Assembly (NCBI RefSeq): GCF_023065955.2
Contig: NW_026622974.1
Coordinates: forward strand, 26,071,718 to 26,135,717
Reading direction: 5' to 3'
From: Ursus arctos
Taxonomy: Eukaryota; Chordata; Mammalia; Carnivora; Ursidae
Length of the DNA: 64,000 bases
Shown here: piece by piece, positions 25,265 through 37,430 of the stretch
Numbering within the stretch: the first letter of the stretch is position 1
How the letters are laid out: the number at the start of each line of letters is the position of its first letter
Position numbers and translations under genes: made by a program
Notes under the pieces: model-generated
The model's database searches: none
The model's input: the letters and a program-made list of their open reading frames with translations, nothing else
What the model was told of the DNA's origin: nothing

Positions 25265-25272
25265 CCTTGGAC

Positions 25273-26118
25273 TGTGGTTCACCCCTCTTTTTGTCTAAGA
25301 ATCTGCTGGTTGGAAATCAGGATTTGGACTATGGTGGGAGGGGTAGTCAAGCTAAATCTTTTATTTGCCTCTCCAAGCACTGTACAGGAATAAGCTTGCA
25401 TAGCATTGTGTAGACTGGACTGTTGGTGTTATTAAGACTGAGTAACTCAAACTTTGAGAAGTGGGCTGTGAGTTCTGGTCCTACCTATATGAGTCAGATA
25501 GGCCACATTGGTAGAGAATAAGATCGCCAAAAATGCAGTTGATTTTCTCCCAATCAGCCTGGGGTAGGAAGGACAGCATCTTCTCAATTGAACTGTGAGC
25601 ATGTGGGTGATGAGCTTGGGTTATACCTCATTTCTGAGGCATGAAGAGTCCTGTCAATACAGACTCTTGGGAACCTGATAGGTCCTTAAAGCTGGATTTG
25701 GAAGACTCAGGTTGGCCACTTCCAGTACCAGTAAACGCACCTTCTCTGCTACACTTCCCTTGTCCCCAGGCCTTCAGAGAGACTTCTGTTGTGTTGGAGA
25801 GATATGGGAGGCAGTGTCTCCTCCATAGGGTCAGAGGGGGCACTTCAGTGGTGATCACTAGTCAGCTGCAGCTGTGAAAGAAAGAAGCCAAGAGGTTTAC
25901 CTACAGCATGTGTGAGTTAGTAGTCACAGAAGCTCCTAGAATAGCTGCTAGGAATGTTGTGAGCAAGGCAGACCCTTGACAAATGCACCAATGGGGAACT
26001 GGGGTTATGACAGTTGGAATGTACAAAGAAATATAAGCTCCTTTCATATTTGGCAGCTGATGAAGCCACTAAGATAGTTTACAACTGATTTCTAACCCGC
26101 CCACATGGACTTATCAAT
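25273..26118. other. Unassigned sequence
   Basis: No repeat or gene recognised. Overlapping 76- and 78-codon frames on opposite strands at 25628-25877 share no known family. Confidence 0.3.
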
Positions 26119-26119
26119 A

Positions 26120-26530
26120 TACATATATTCTAAGGTTGCTTTGTTATGTGCACCTTATTTATGGTCAGTTTTATCGTTGGGCTTCCTCCAAATATTTAGA
26201 AAGATTCAAACTTTCTACTGTTATAAATACCTTTTATAATTATCTTTGTGAATAACATGTAGTCTGTATTTTTCAAATGATGTTCTTGAGATAGATTCCT
26301 AGAAAGAGATTTGCTGAGTCAAATTACATGAGCATTTTTAAAGTTCCTGGTACATGCTGACATTTTGCTTCCAACAAAGTGTGAAAGTGCTTGTCTCATT
26401 TAGCTTTTACCAACACTGGGTATGTGGGAGATGGTTGCCAATTCAACAAATCTTTTGATTTTATTTATTTGATTACTAATTAAGTTGGATATTTTATGTG
26501 GTTATTAACCGTTTTTATATTATTTATTTT
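26120..26530 (-). mobile_element. Old L1 fragment, ORF2 end
   Basis: Antisense L1: 'agatagattcctagaaagag', 'atttgctgagtcaaattaca', 'cattttgcttccaacaaagt', 'gcttttaccaacactgggta', matching the antisense ORF2/3' junction of mammalian L1M. Confidence 0.7.
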
Positions 26531-26544
26531 TTAATTGGCAAATA

Positions 26545-26670
26545 TTATCTTTATCCTCCAGACGAGGAAGCTGAGACTCAGAAAGCTTAAGTGACTTGTC
26601 TGGGTCAAATAGCCAGAAAATTGCAGGCATGGTGCTTCGTTCTACATTGTGGTTCTTGGTGCTTATTCCA
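26545..26670 (+). repeat. MIR relic
   Basis: 'ccagacgaggaagctgagac', 'tcagaaagcttaagtgactt', 'gtctgggtcaaatagccag' is the MIR core and 3' order. Confidence 0.65.
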
Positions 26671-26992
26671 TTGCACAATAATGTCCTGAAAGAAGAGGAA
26701 ATAGGGCTTTCATAATTTCTGTTTATGATTCTATCAAAGTATCTTTTTTTTTATTAATTCCTGGAAATTGCAACTGATACCAAAAATCTCTGGAGAAATT
26801 TATTGTAAGAGCTTATGAAGACTCATTCAAAGATGGAGGTCAACAGAGACAAAGAGGATCCAATTTTAATCTGTTTTAATGAATCGAGCTGGATGGAATT
26901 AATTCCTTTTTGTAAAGAAAAAAAGAGGCTGTTGCTGTGGTTTCTTTTCAAAAGATTTTATTCATTTTTTGATTCGACTAAGCACTACCTGA
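26671..26992. other. Unassigned sequence
   Basis: Nothing recognised; T-rich. Confidence 0.3.
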
Positions 26993-26994
26993 TA

Positions 26995-27449
26995 TAGTCG
27001 TCCTCCTTATGCACGATTCACTTTCTGTGGTTTCAGGTACTCGAGGTCAACTGCAGTCCGGAAGCAGATGATCCTCCTTCAGACAAATTATCAGAAGGTC
27101 AGTTGTAGCCTAATGCTACGTCACCAAGCTTGTGTCATTCACCTCACTTCATCTCATCATATAGACATTTTAACATCTCATATCATGACAAGAAGAAGAA
27201 CGGTGAGTACAGTACAGAGACCACATTCACATAACTTTTATTACAGTATATTATTATAATTGTTCCATTTTATTATTAATTATGGTTGTTAATCTATTGC
27301 TGTGCCTAATTTATAAAATAGACTTTATCATAGGTACATACATGTGTATAGGGAAAAACAGTATTTATTGGGTTTGGTATTATCTGCAATTTTAAGGCAG
27401 CCACTGGGAGTCTTGGGATGTATCCCTCATGGATAAAGGGAGACTACTG
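26995..27449 (+). mobile_element. Tigger-like (TcMar) non-autonomous DNA transposon
   Basis: The left end 'tagtcgtcctccttatgc' and the reverse complement of the right end, 'cagtagtctccctttatcc', pair as terminal inverted repeats. TA dinucleotides at 26993-26994 and 27450-27451 flank it, the target duplication of Tc1/mariner-pogo elements. Internal words 'tctgtggtttcaggtactcg' and 'caattttaaggcagccactg' support the family. No transposase frame survives. Subfamily not assigned. Confidence 0.85.
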
Positions 27450-27451
27450 TA

Positions 27452-29600
27452 TTTCATAGACAAAATTCACCTTTTTCCACGTGTAGAAACACCTTCTCAT
27501 TTGGGATCCATACTTATTTTCTATTAAAAATTAAATTTGTGGAAGGTCGTATTGAGTTGTCAGAAAGATGGAAGAGAAGACTAAGAAAGTCCTTCAGCAA
27601 AAGCCAAATGGAATCTTCAGTCCAGTTGATAATTTCTGTTGGCTCCTTTCCTCTTGTCTTGAGACTCTTGTCTCCTCCACCTTGTTCTCTGATATCCCTG
27701 GAGTCTATAACCTTTGCTTCCTACTTTGAATTGTCCCTTGTCTTCACATTGCCTTGCCTGAGGAGTCCTTCACAAAAGATTTCTGAATGGAGGCAGCTGC
27801 CATTGAGCCTCCAGGTTTCTTGGATAACTTTCCTTCCTCTAGTGTTGAGCACATTTCCTTTCCATCATCTTTCCTGAGAACCATCCTTTTAGGGAAGGTA
27901 TGTATGGCTCAGGGGTGTGTGGGTGGAATTTCTCTGTAGGCATGACTTGGACTTGCATTACTTTGGGGTCCTAACAAGGAGAAAAAGTAATTAGAGTAGC
28001 ACCCAGGGGGAAGGGGCAAGGACCCTTTTCAGATTCACATCTAGATTGAGTCTGGTACTAAAGCAGCCAAAGATTGCTGAGATTCACACGTGGGCTTTTT
28101 CAAAAGGCAGGAAACCAGATGGAGAGTTAGAGCCAGGCCTAAGTTAGTAATAAACAATGACTGGAGAACCTAATGGATGGGGCTTTCACAATAATAGGAA
28201 GCTGTTGAAGACCTATATATTTGGAAAGATACTTATCTTTTTCTCTTGAACATAACTAACATTTGCTATAAGCAATTACGTTACTTTTCCAGCCAGCTGA
28301 CATTAAGAGCACTTTGCATTGAGTTTAAGGAGCATATGACATGAATACATATATTAAGAGAAATACATATTTTGTGGAACAGATTATTTTCTATTTATTA
28401 TTGAGGATTGTCCTCAAATATCAATGCAATAGAAGGTCTTCAAAAGATATTGTGAGCAAAAATGAATTTAATCCAAAATTATTACCTGGTAGGTTTGGTT
28501 AATATTTTCACTATTTTATGCTTTCTTGATTTGCAAACTGAAACTAAGTTCTTAGTCAGAATTACCTAACTTTTTTTGCTTTAAAATAGTTGAAATAATT
28601 TACAAACCCTAATTATGACATGCATTAATTTGTTTTTTTTTTCATTTCTTGACTGTTTCCCTTGTCTCTGTAAAGTATGTGCGTAGTCAAAGTTTATTTT
28701 AAAACAAAAATTTAAGTGGTCCATCTAAACAGATCAAATTATTTCCTTGAATATATTTCTCTTTTTTTAATAGCAAAATTTTGATAGTAAATACATCAAA
28801 GTATATAAAAATAAAGATTACATTCAGAATAAGAAATGACTTCAGAGTTATTACCAGAATTAGTGGCCCCCTGAAACTTTTAGTTGTTTAGAAACAAAGA
28901 ACAAATGAGATATTACTTCTGTACTGTTAACTCTGTATCCATTCCAGCAAGAAAAATAACAATCCCAAATACTTTTGCAAACATAGTTTTCTTTCAATGT
29001 AAGCATCATATTGAAAATTGCTTGACGTGGTTTATTGATTTGTGATATCTTTAAGATTACATGTTGATATAATTATAATTATATAATTATAATAACTGAC
29101 AATAATAGTAAATGTGTGTACTTTAAACACTTGTGGAGAGAAATTGAGAACTTGCAATTGCATGCATTACAAATATCTATAGTTGAGGTTATTCAAATGT
29201 AATGTTCTAAATGAGAAAAAGGCTGTTGGGAGTAGATTTTTCATTGTTGCTAGTAGAAGAACTATGTGATTTTGCTTTAATTGAAATTTTATTAACAAAG
29301 CTCTCCTTGAATGATGGGCTTTCTTAATTTAGCAACATCCAACATCAATTTAAGAACTTCCAATGACTTTCCATTTATTTTTCCCTTGCCTACTTGTTTA
29401 AGTTAAACAACAAATATTGATTCATAATTAAGGGAACAAGTCCCGAATGTTTCAATGGATAATGAGAAAACAGGAAATAATTCCAAGTCTGTTTAATAGA
29501 AGAAGAATAAAACATGTTGCTGTCAGAGACCATAGAAATCGCGGTGGTGGTGGAGCAGTGAGAGGCCTTGATGCCTGGGAGTTGTGAACACAGACCTCAG
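27452..29600. other. Repeat-poor region, AT-rich in its second half
   Basis: No repeat recognised. 28240-29440 is dense in TAAT/ATTA and ATGCAT-type words and lacks repeat landmarks, a texture often seen in conserved non-coding DNA; this is only an impression. A 112-codon frame at 27539-27877 is unrecognised. Confidence 0.3.
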
Positions 29601-29604
29601 GATA

Positions 29605-29825
29605 GAACAGGCCTAAGTCCAAATCCCACCTGCATTCATCAGCCACACACCTTGGGAAGTTGGCTCTCTGAGACTTCATTTCACTATCTGTAAATTGGAG
29701 ATAATAATAGTCTTCTCCTCAAAGGATTTTTGTGAATATTAAATGAGATAGTGAATATAAGGATTTAGCGTAGTGCTCGGCCCTCAATTCATTGGAGATT
29801 TTACTATTATCCTTATATTATTATG
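29605..29825 (-). repeat. MIR
   Basis: Antisense MIR with good landmarks: 'acaccttgggaagttggctc', 'tctgagacttcatttcacta', 'tctgtaaattggagataata', 'ttaaatgagatagtgaatat', 'agcgtagtgctcggccctca'. Confidence 0.8.
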
Positions 29826-29844
29826 ATAATGAATAAGTCTATCT

Positions 29845-29930
29845 CCCTCCTTTTATTAGATGGAGAAGTTGAAAGTTGAGGTCCAGCAAGGTAAAATGAC
29901 TAGCCCAAGGTGCTTCAGCTTATCTTTTTT
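29845..29930 (+). repeat. MIR fragment, opposite orientation
   Basis: 'agatggagaagttgaaagtt', 'gaggtccagcaaggtaaaat', 'gactagcccaaggtgcttca' is a MIR core in sense orientation, 20 bp from the antisense MIR. Confidence 0.5.
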
Positions 29931-30284
29931 TTCTGTGTTAAATTTATAGAATCCAACCCGATTATCTAATTAAAATAAAAATTTAGTCTGAACACTGGGG
30001 TCTCTAATGTCCCCTAACATCTCTCTGTCCCAAAATACAAAGATACAACTACTAAACATTTGAGGGAGGCAAACTCAAATCACACATACCACAAAGTAAA
30101 CTGGAGCTATACAAATACATGCTCATATATTGTGAGAGAAACAAAATGCATTACTGGTTTATTTGTCATGTCACGGTAGAACACTTAATCCCTGAATGAC
30201 CAAGAGAATGTTTTTATGTGTATTTTTATGAGTGTTCTAATCTAGAGACATCTGTGGGATAGTCAAAGCTAGTGATTGTCCAGG
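29931..30284. other. Unassigned sequence
   Basis: Nothing recognised. Confidence 0.3.
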
Positions 30285-30450
30285 GGTTAGAACACCTGCT
30301 TTCTAGTTCTGGTGCCCTTTCTAAGATATACGACATAAACAAGAAAATCAACCTCTCTGAGCCCCCATGTACTCATCTATATATGGAGAATGATGTTGTT
30401 GATCTCCTGCTGCTGTTCAATACTTTTAGGGGCATAAACGTGTATTTCCA
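30285..30450 (-). repeat. Probable MIR relic
   Basis: 'aatcaacctctctgagcccc' followed by 'tactcatctatatatggaga' resembles the antisense MIR centre. Strongly diverged. Confidence 0.45.
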
Positions 30451-32080
30451 ACTCTGAACACTATACAACTGAGAGAAATTAACGAACAAGCTTAAAAACC
30501 AAATAACAGGTAATTATGAAAGTTTATATGAAAACAAGTTTTAGTTAATAAGAGGAAAGCATAGATTTTAGAGCTAAGGGAAAAAACACATCGAAAGGAT
30601 TTGAAATTTTTATTTTGGCTTGAACTACCTTGATAATGTAATAATAAGACTAACTTCTTACAAACTTATGATGTTTTATTTGAAGTTATGGTCTTCTAAA
30701 TAATTTTGTTTTTATTGGAATACAACAATAAAATCTATAACTAAAAGTTAGCCAATTTTTAAAGAAATTCTGTCATTTATAAACAGTTATTCATTACTAA
30801 TTTGTAGGCTTATAAACTTGAAGACAGAGAAAAGAAACAGAATTATACCAGACTCATAAATTGGAGGAGTATGGGAGGGAATGAGTAATGCGGATGAGAA
30901 AAATGAGAATGGAGAAGACTTAAGAGGGAAAACGTCATTCTTAATCTTTTCAGTGATGTTGAATTTCAGTTTGTCATTAATAACCAGAATGACATCAGTT
31001 AGATATCGAGATCCAAAATGTTATGGTTATTTCCCATTAACTATCAAATGATAGTTAATGTGCGATTAAGATGGAATCACCTCAGAAGAAAGTAAGCAGA
31101 GTAACAGAGGGCAGAGACTGAGAAAAAGAAACATTATTATATTATTTCCCAATAATAATGAGATATGCAAAAAGACAACCCCCAGAGAATGTAATCACTA
31201 AATCCTGAGTAATAGCAAGAATGTGGAAGCCAATGGATTAAGGAAGAAGAGAAGGGAACTGGAGCAGAGTGAGAAGGGGTGAGAGAAAGATGTACAATAT
31301 ATGGAGAGTATGGTCCATAAATAGAAATGTAGGCATTTTGTAGAATGATTTCAATTCATTCAGTTAGGATCAAAAAAAGGATTCTCGTTGAAAAGTAGGT
31401 ATGAGCTAAAATGTAGGGGATGGGGGGGGAGTAGGGAGAGGAGGGAAGATATAAGAGACATTCCAAAGCAAAATTTTAAAATTCTCTCCCATTTGCTTAA
31501 CTTTGGTGATTTTTGTTAGTTATGTGTGAGAAATTATTAGTAGCCAGAAAACAAAAGCTTTGTCTGCAATTATGTTTTCATCTTTTTCTAAAGACCTCTG
31601 TTAATGAATTTATTTAGGCATTACCATGTGCATTTATGTGTGTGTGTTCCTGAAACTATTAACATTTGTATAAGGGCTACAATATTAATGAGGATGTGCT
31701 AAAACAAGTTCATCAAAATATTTTACATAAAACAGGAACAAATTATGTAATAGTGTCAGGCCTAACAGAAATAAGAAGTGCCTTATGTTTTCAAGGTGTT
31801 AATTGGTATATTCAGAAAAATCACAGCATTTGATCTTGGGCTGATTTTCAATTAGATTATTAAAATATTGAGCTATAGGAAAAGGGCCCCCAAATAGCAA
31901 AGATGATCTCTTTCATAGCATCATTATTTCAATATGATCTTTTTAAACAAATAAAACATTTATGTCGATAGTTAATAGAAGACACTAATATATGAAAAAC
32001 GTTGTTAAAAATACAACATAAAAAGTTAATGGAATTTACAAGGTAAGTTTTATACTTGAAGGTGTATATCATAAGATATA
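30451..32080. other. AT-rich unassigned region
   Basis: No repeat family recognised apart from a short palindrome at 31035-31060. Purine-rich patches occur at 30820-30930 and 31220-31440. Confidence 0.3.
31035..31060. repeat. Perfect 12-bp inverted repeat with 2-bp loop
   Basis: Arms 'cattaactatca' and 'tgatagttaatg' are exact reverse complements separated by AA. It could form a small cruciform or bind a dimeric factor; nothing adjacent suggests a transposon end. Confidence 0.9.
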
Positions 32081-32082
32081 TT

Positions 32083-32142
32083 TTATACATTATATATATA
32101 CATTAAACTATATATATATATTTTTTATATATATATGTATAA
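32083..32142. repeat. AT-rich low-complexity tract
   Basis: Runs of TATATA with T6 and ATG interruptions. Confidence 0.9.
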
Positions 32143-32282
32143 ATCACAAGACAAAATGTTACTATCATTACCTGATTGAAAGAAAGGAACCTATTGAAAA
32201 AATTAATTTACAAGACTGAAAACAGTCTCAAAATTTATATGAGGTTTATATAGATATAAAAAATAAATGGTTATTCAGCAAA

Positions 32283-33480
32283 TAGCCATTCATTGATACA
32301 CTCATACCTTAAATACATAGACTTGAACACGTGCTAGGGTCCAGGCACTTCCATGTCCTGGCCATTGCCGTGAACACAACAGACTCGGTCACTGATCTTG
32401 TGTTGCAAACGTTCTGGTGGGAGGACACAGACAACAAACAAACAAATATGTATGTCAGTTGGTTATAGTGACTATGGGGAATAGTAGAGGGGGACAGGGG
32501 TAAGAAATAGTATTTTAAACAGGTGGTTAAGGAAGACCTTTCAAATACCTCTGAGGTATTTGAAAAGGAACATAGAAGAAAAGAGAAACAAGCCACGTGG
32601 TTATTTGAGGAAGAACACGTCAACCAGAGGGAGCAGGAGCATGCCTGGAACACTCAGGAAGTGTGAAGGAACCAGTCACTGGAATGTAGTGAGCATGGTA
32701 TAGAGTGGAAGAAAAGGAGATGGGAGAGGTCATGGTGGGCTGTAACTTCTAGGGCTATAGAGGCTACTGTAGGGGCTTAGGCTTTACTCAGAGGGAGATC
32801 AAAAGCTATTGGAATGTTTTGAACAAAGGAGTCATATGATCTGACTTATATTAAAAAAATTATTTTGACTCTTGTGTGTGAATAGATTATAGGAAGGAAG
32901 GTGGAAGTAGGGGACCAGTTATAGCAATAACTAGAAACAGTGGTTTGGAGCAGAATGACAAGATAAAGGTGATAACAGGTGGCCATAGTCAAGACATACT
33001 TTGAACATAAAACCTACAGGATTCACCAGTTGATTGACTGAGGGACAGTGAAGAAAGAGAGGAGTCAAGAATAATTACAAAGTTTAGAAGACTGAGCAGC
33101 TGGGTAAAGTGTGGGATCAAATACTAATCTAGAGAAAATGCACATAAGAGCAAGTTTTGGTGGGGGAGTGGGATTAGGAATATAGTTTGGGATATGTGAA
33201 GTTTCAGATACCTGCTGGGCATATATGACTCCAGATTTCAGGTGAACAGTTTGGAATGGAGCTTTCATGTTTGGAGTGTTTGACATCAGAGATGGTGTTT
33301 AAAGCCAAAAGGACTCGATGTGCCAGCTGGAGAATGAGTGTGGTTAAAGAAGAAAAGGGGTCTAATGGATTGATCTTAACATGGTTCTAAGAACATGGTT
33401 CTAACAAGGTTCTATTGATCTTAACATTTAACATTTGGGAAGGTAAAGGGGATCTAGTAAAGGAGGACCAGCAAGAACAC
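32283..33480 (-). repeat. Long L2 LINE copy
   Basis: About 1.2 kb of antisense L2. Landmarks in order: 'gccattcattgatacactca', 'ggtatttgaaaaggaacata', 'gggagatcaaaagctattgg', 'gagtcatatgatctgactta', 'gaggagtcaagaataattac', 'tgggatatgtgaagtttcag', 'atacctgctgggcatatatg'. It is unusually complete for this ancient family. Local duplications of 'aacatggttctaa' occur near 33378-33425. Confidence 0.85.
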
Positions 33481-34635
33481 CCAGAATGTTAGGAGGTGAA
33501 GAAAGTATTTAAGGTGCAAGTTACGGCCTCTGTCAGATATTGAGTGACCACCGTAGCACTTGGCAGCACGGAGGTATTGATGATCTTGATGAGAGATCAG
33601 ATGGAGCAATGCTGGTAAAAGTCTTACTGGAAAGTGTTCAAGATAAAACGGCATTAGCAACTAATATAACAAAATAAAAATTATTTTAAAAAATTTAAAA
33701 AAATAAAATGGGAAAAAAGAACAACATTGGCAGAAGAGCAGAAGACAAGTAGAGTCAACTCTTTCCAGAATTTTGCTGTATAAAAAGACAGCAAAAGAAG
33801 ACCAGTTTTTAGAGGATCTAGGTTTAAATATCAATTCAAAACATTTTTGATAATTCGTATAATATATACAATGGGAAGCGATAATATAAGAGACACAGCT
33901 ATATTATTTTCAGTTATTCCAGGTGTTTCATTTGCATTTCTGAAAATAAATCTATGTTTTTATGCACACAGTTACACTTAAAATTCACTGTGAAAACCTC
34001 GCCCAAAGCACTGTCAACTCTTCTGTCTTCTTTCATCCAGATACCTCAAGATTTTTGACTCTAAATATTATATATACTTTCAACTTGCTAGAGGTAGTGA
34101 TTTCCATTGCCTTTGAAACTACAACTGAGAAGTGTTAGACATTGTTAGTTTCCAGGTCAAGAACCATACCCCCTTCTTCCTTTTTAACAGAATTTCAGTT
34201 TTGTATAGACTGGAAACCTGTTTGTCTCCTAGCAATGAAAACTTCATTCCCCTTAGTCAAGGGTTTTTATGTTTGTAGATGTGACAGCTGTCTTGTGATC
34301 ATGAGGGAAAAAGCCAATAATCTGAGGATGGCTGATGAAAAGAATAAGAGGAGTCTTGTTCTTTCATAATATGTTGAGCTCCTACACCAAATCACTGACC
34401 TCTTACCACTCGTCTTCTTAATACATATAAGATAATTAAATATCTTTATTTATTAAGCCATGGTTACTGCTACTTATCCTGGTAACAGGTAGGGTGGTAC
34501 TTATAGTGAAAACATTCCTAACTGCGATAATTTTTATTTTAACTGATGACTAGAAATCACAGATAGAAGCAGCTGACATCTCACTGAATATCACCCTTTA
34601 TTTCCGTTTCAGTGCTTTCATCTAAGGGACTCCAT
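33481..34635. other. Unassigned sequence
   Basis: Nothing confidently recognised; an A-rich tract at 33670-33720. Confidence 0.3.
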
Positions 34636-34885
34636 AAATGTGATAATAATGATAACAACAACTAATGATTGCACTTCTATGATCCAAGAACTGCTCTAAG
34701 TACCTTAATTATATTATTTCATTTAACCCAAGGAGAGAAGTACTATTATGTTTCCTGTTTGTACAGATGAGAATGTGAGGCACAGAGAGATTAACAATCT
34801 CCCCACGGTTACACAAATGGCTATTCGCAAAGTTAAGATTAGAACCTGTGATGTCTGCCTCCAAAGTCTGTGCTCTCATGATCAA
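34636..34885 (+). repeat. MIR, nearly full length
   Basis: 'ctaatgattgcacttctatg', 'ctgctctaagtaccttaatt', 'tttgtacagatgagaatgtg', 'aggcacagagagattaacaa', 'agtctgtgctctcatgatca' in MIR order from end to end. Confidence 0.85.
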
Positions 34886-35464
34886 GGCTTCCCAGGTTAC
34901 GAGAAGGGTCTCGACTTGCTCCCGCCTTTAACTTCTTTCCCACTATGTCCCCATTGTACCCCTATGTTCAGTAAGTTTTGATTTCTATATGTCCCTTCTT
35001 AGGTTACTTTTTTCATTAGTAATGTATTTTAATCATGTCATTCAAATTGTAGGGTCAAACAAAACCCTATCTTCCAAGAGGAAGGGCATTCTCTTGATAT
35101 TTTTTGCTAGTCCACAATCCTGCAACCCGCTACAGGACCTAGTTATTTTGTGTGATTATCAATGCTGATGATTCTTTCCTTTTCTTGGTGAAAGTCCTAT
35201 TTTTCCTGGAACTGTACCAGTTTTCTTTGTCCACCTGAACTGCTAACATAGATTGTAAGGAATATATAGAATATGTACATTCAGCAGAAAAAAATGAATG
35301 TCTACATATATTCACAAGAACTATACTTTTTCATGTACCATTACTAAATAGGATATCTCAGTGGACATGCATATGTTCTATAAATCGTGTATTTGTTGGC
35401 ATAATAATATAACTTATGCATCTATTTATTATATACAAACTGGATATATTGTCAGTTAACTTTT
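34886..35464. other. Unassigned sequence
   Basis: Nothing recognised. Confidence 0.3.
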
Positions 35465-35580
35465 ACAAATCCCTATGATGTGTTGTCAGCTCTATCTCAT
35501 ACAGATTCAGAGAGGGGTTAAGTAACTTGTCCAAGTTCACACTGTTGGTAAGTGCTTATATCTCCTCAGTATAAGCTTGT
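35465..35580 (+). repeat. MIR fragment
   Basis: 'acagattcagagaggggtta', 'agtaacttgtccaagttcac', 'actgttggtaagtgcttata' is the MIR 3' half. Confidence 0.7.
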
Positions 35581-35589
35581 ATGACATTA

Positions 35590-35765
35590 GGTACCCCTCC
35601 TTCCTAATGGTTGTCTAAAGTTGTACTATATACTTATTTTTATGATTGTTTGATTAATGTTTTACTCATATTATAAGGCTGGGTCCCTGTGTTCTTTTGC
35701 TCAGCATTTTGTATCATTACCTAAACAATAACTGATGCATAGTAGCTGCTCATTAAATATGGAAA
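35590..35765 (+). repeat. L2 3' end
   Basis: 'gctgggtccctgtgttcttt' followed by 'gatgcatagtagctgctcat' and 'taaatatgg' is the L2 3' end order. Confidence 0.6.
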
Positions 35766-36483
35766 AAATTTAAATTTGAAAATACTTAATTACAGTCCAT
35801 ATTTTAATATTTAAAAATATAAAATATGAAAGAAAGTTATGGCATTAATATTCAGACAAAAATCTGACTCCAAACCCAATGATCTTTGGCTAACTTGCTG
35901 CTGTCTCTTTTTAGATAACTAAGAAGCATCTAAATCAGGGATGTCAGGTCAAACATGTATGCTGCCACTCTCTCCTTGTGTTCCCATAGCATGCTTACTA
36001 AAAATCTTCACCTCTTTGCCCACTAAGCCCAGTTAAGGCCTCAGGATTCTTCTCCACTCAGGACATGAGACAATCACTACCAAACAGTTGTTCTTGTCTA
36101 AGATATGACATACCTTTGCCATTCTAGATCTAGAAGATAATTGAAAGAAAATTTGATCCTATTTCATTGACAGTAGCTTTGTCTCCTTGACAAGTTATTC
36201 CAGTGCCGCAGAGGGAAAAATCATGGATATTAAGAACTGTTATATTTCATCATTACACTTATCAACACATGCTGAGAGTAAAAAACTGTCTGTGGACAGA
36301 GAAAGAAAGCACGTATCACTCTTCTGTCAGAATTCCCTAAAAAAATCCCTCTTCTTAGTACATAGACCCAAATGCCATGGGCCAGGATAGTATATCTCAA
36401 GTGAGGCATGCCTATTTATGAGGCTCTCTACAGGAAAACTGCCATCTTGACTGGCCTTTGCCTCACAAAATGAATTCTCTTTT
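35766..36483. other. Unassigned sequence
   Basis: Nothing recognised. A 67-codon frame at 36187-36390 is unremarkable. Confidence 0.3.
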
Positions 36484-36500
36484 AAGAAATCTTGCCCTTT

Positions 36501-36697
36501 CGCCTGGGTGGCACAGCAGTTAAGCGTCTGCCTTCGGCTCAGGGCGTGATCCTGGTGTTATGGGATCGAGCCCCACATCAGGCTCCTCCGCTATGAGCCT
36601 GCTTCTTCCTCTCCCACTCCCCCTGCTTGTGTTCGCCCTCTCGCTGGCTGTCTCTATCTCTGTCGAATAAATAAATAAAACCTTTAAAAAAAAAAAA
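36501..36697 (+). mobile_element. Young SINEC with perfect target duplication
   Basis: Head 'cgcctgggtggcacagcagt', 'gggatcgagccccacatcag', 'ctcctccgctatgagcctgc', '(aataa)n' and a pure A tail of about 14 bases. A perfect 17-bp target-site duplication 'aagaaatcttgcccttt' flanks it (36484-36500 and 36698-36714). The intact duplication and tail mark one of the most recent insertions in the window. Confidence 0.97.
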
Positions 36698-36714
36698 AAG
36701 AAATCTTGCCCTTT

Positions 36715-37203
36715 GGTCACATGTGCATGTTAGCAGGACTAGCCTCAAAATGTCCACCATGCTCACAATTTCCTTCTGAGGCAGTCACATTTTCTGATGA
36801 GGGAATCATCTCTAGGCAGTTCCTTATTCATAAGTTGCCTCACTGGTACTGCGTGACCTCAGATCCGATCACAGGTGATCAACTGGATATGGGTATTGGT
36901 ATAAGGAAAGCACAATAATATGCTGGGCAAGGAGCTTTGAGGCTATGTGACCCCTGGATTATCTCAGGCAGTTTAAATGAGAGATAACAAAGGAAATTGA
37001 GGATGTTAGCAGTAAAAGCTGGTGATGAAATGACAGGGAGGCACTGCAACAGGCAGAAGCCATGAGGCAATGGAGGTTGGAAAGAATGTATTTTTCTAGT
37101 TTTTATGTCTAAATGAAAAACACAAATATCAAGGCATACAGTTCTAACTGGTCCAATGTCATGAGAAAGAATTTTTCCTATTATGCTAAGAAATGGTTTC
37201 TAT
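36715..37203. other. Unassigned sequence
   Basis: Nothing recognised. Confidence 0.3.
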
Positions 37204-37220
37204 AAAATTAGGCTAATTTT

Positions 37221-37413
37221 GGGGTGCCTGAGTGGCTCATAAGTTGAGTATCTGCCTTCAGCTCAGGCCATGATTTCAGGGTCCTAAGCTCAAGCCCCAA
37301 AATGGGCTCCAGCTCATCAGGGAGCTGCCTCTCCCTCCTCCTGCTCTTGTGTTCTCTCTCTTGCTATCTCTCTTTCTCTCTCTCCCTCAAATAAATAAAT
37401 AGAATCTTTTTAA
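37221..37413 (+). mobile_element. SINEC with CT-rich centre
   Basis: Head 'ggggtgcctgagtggctcat', long (CT)n-like centre at about 37350-37388, tail 'aataaataaatagaatcttt'. A perfect 17-bp target-site duplication 'aaaattaggctaatttt' flanks it (37204-37220 and 37414-37430). Confidence 0.96.
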
Positions 37414-37430
37414 AAAATTAGGCTAATTTT

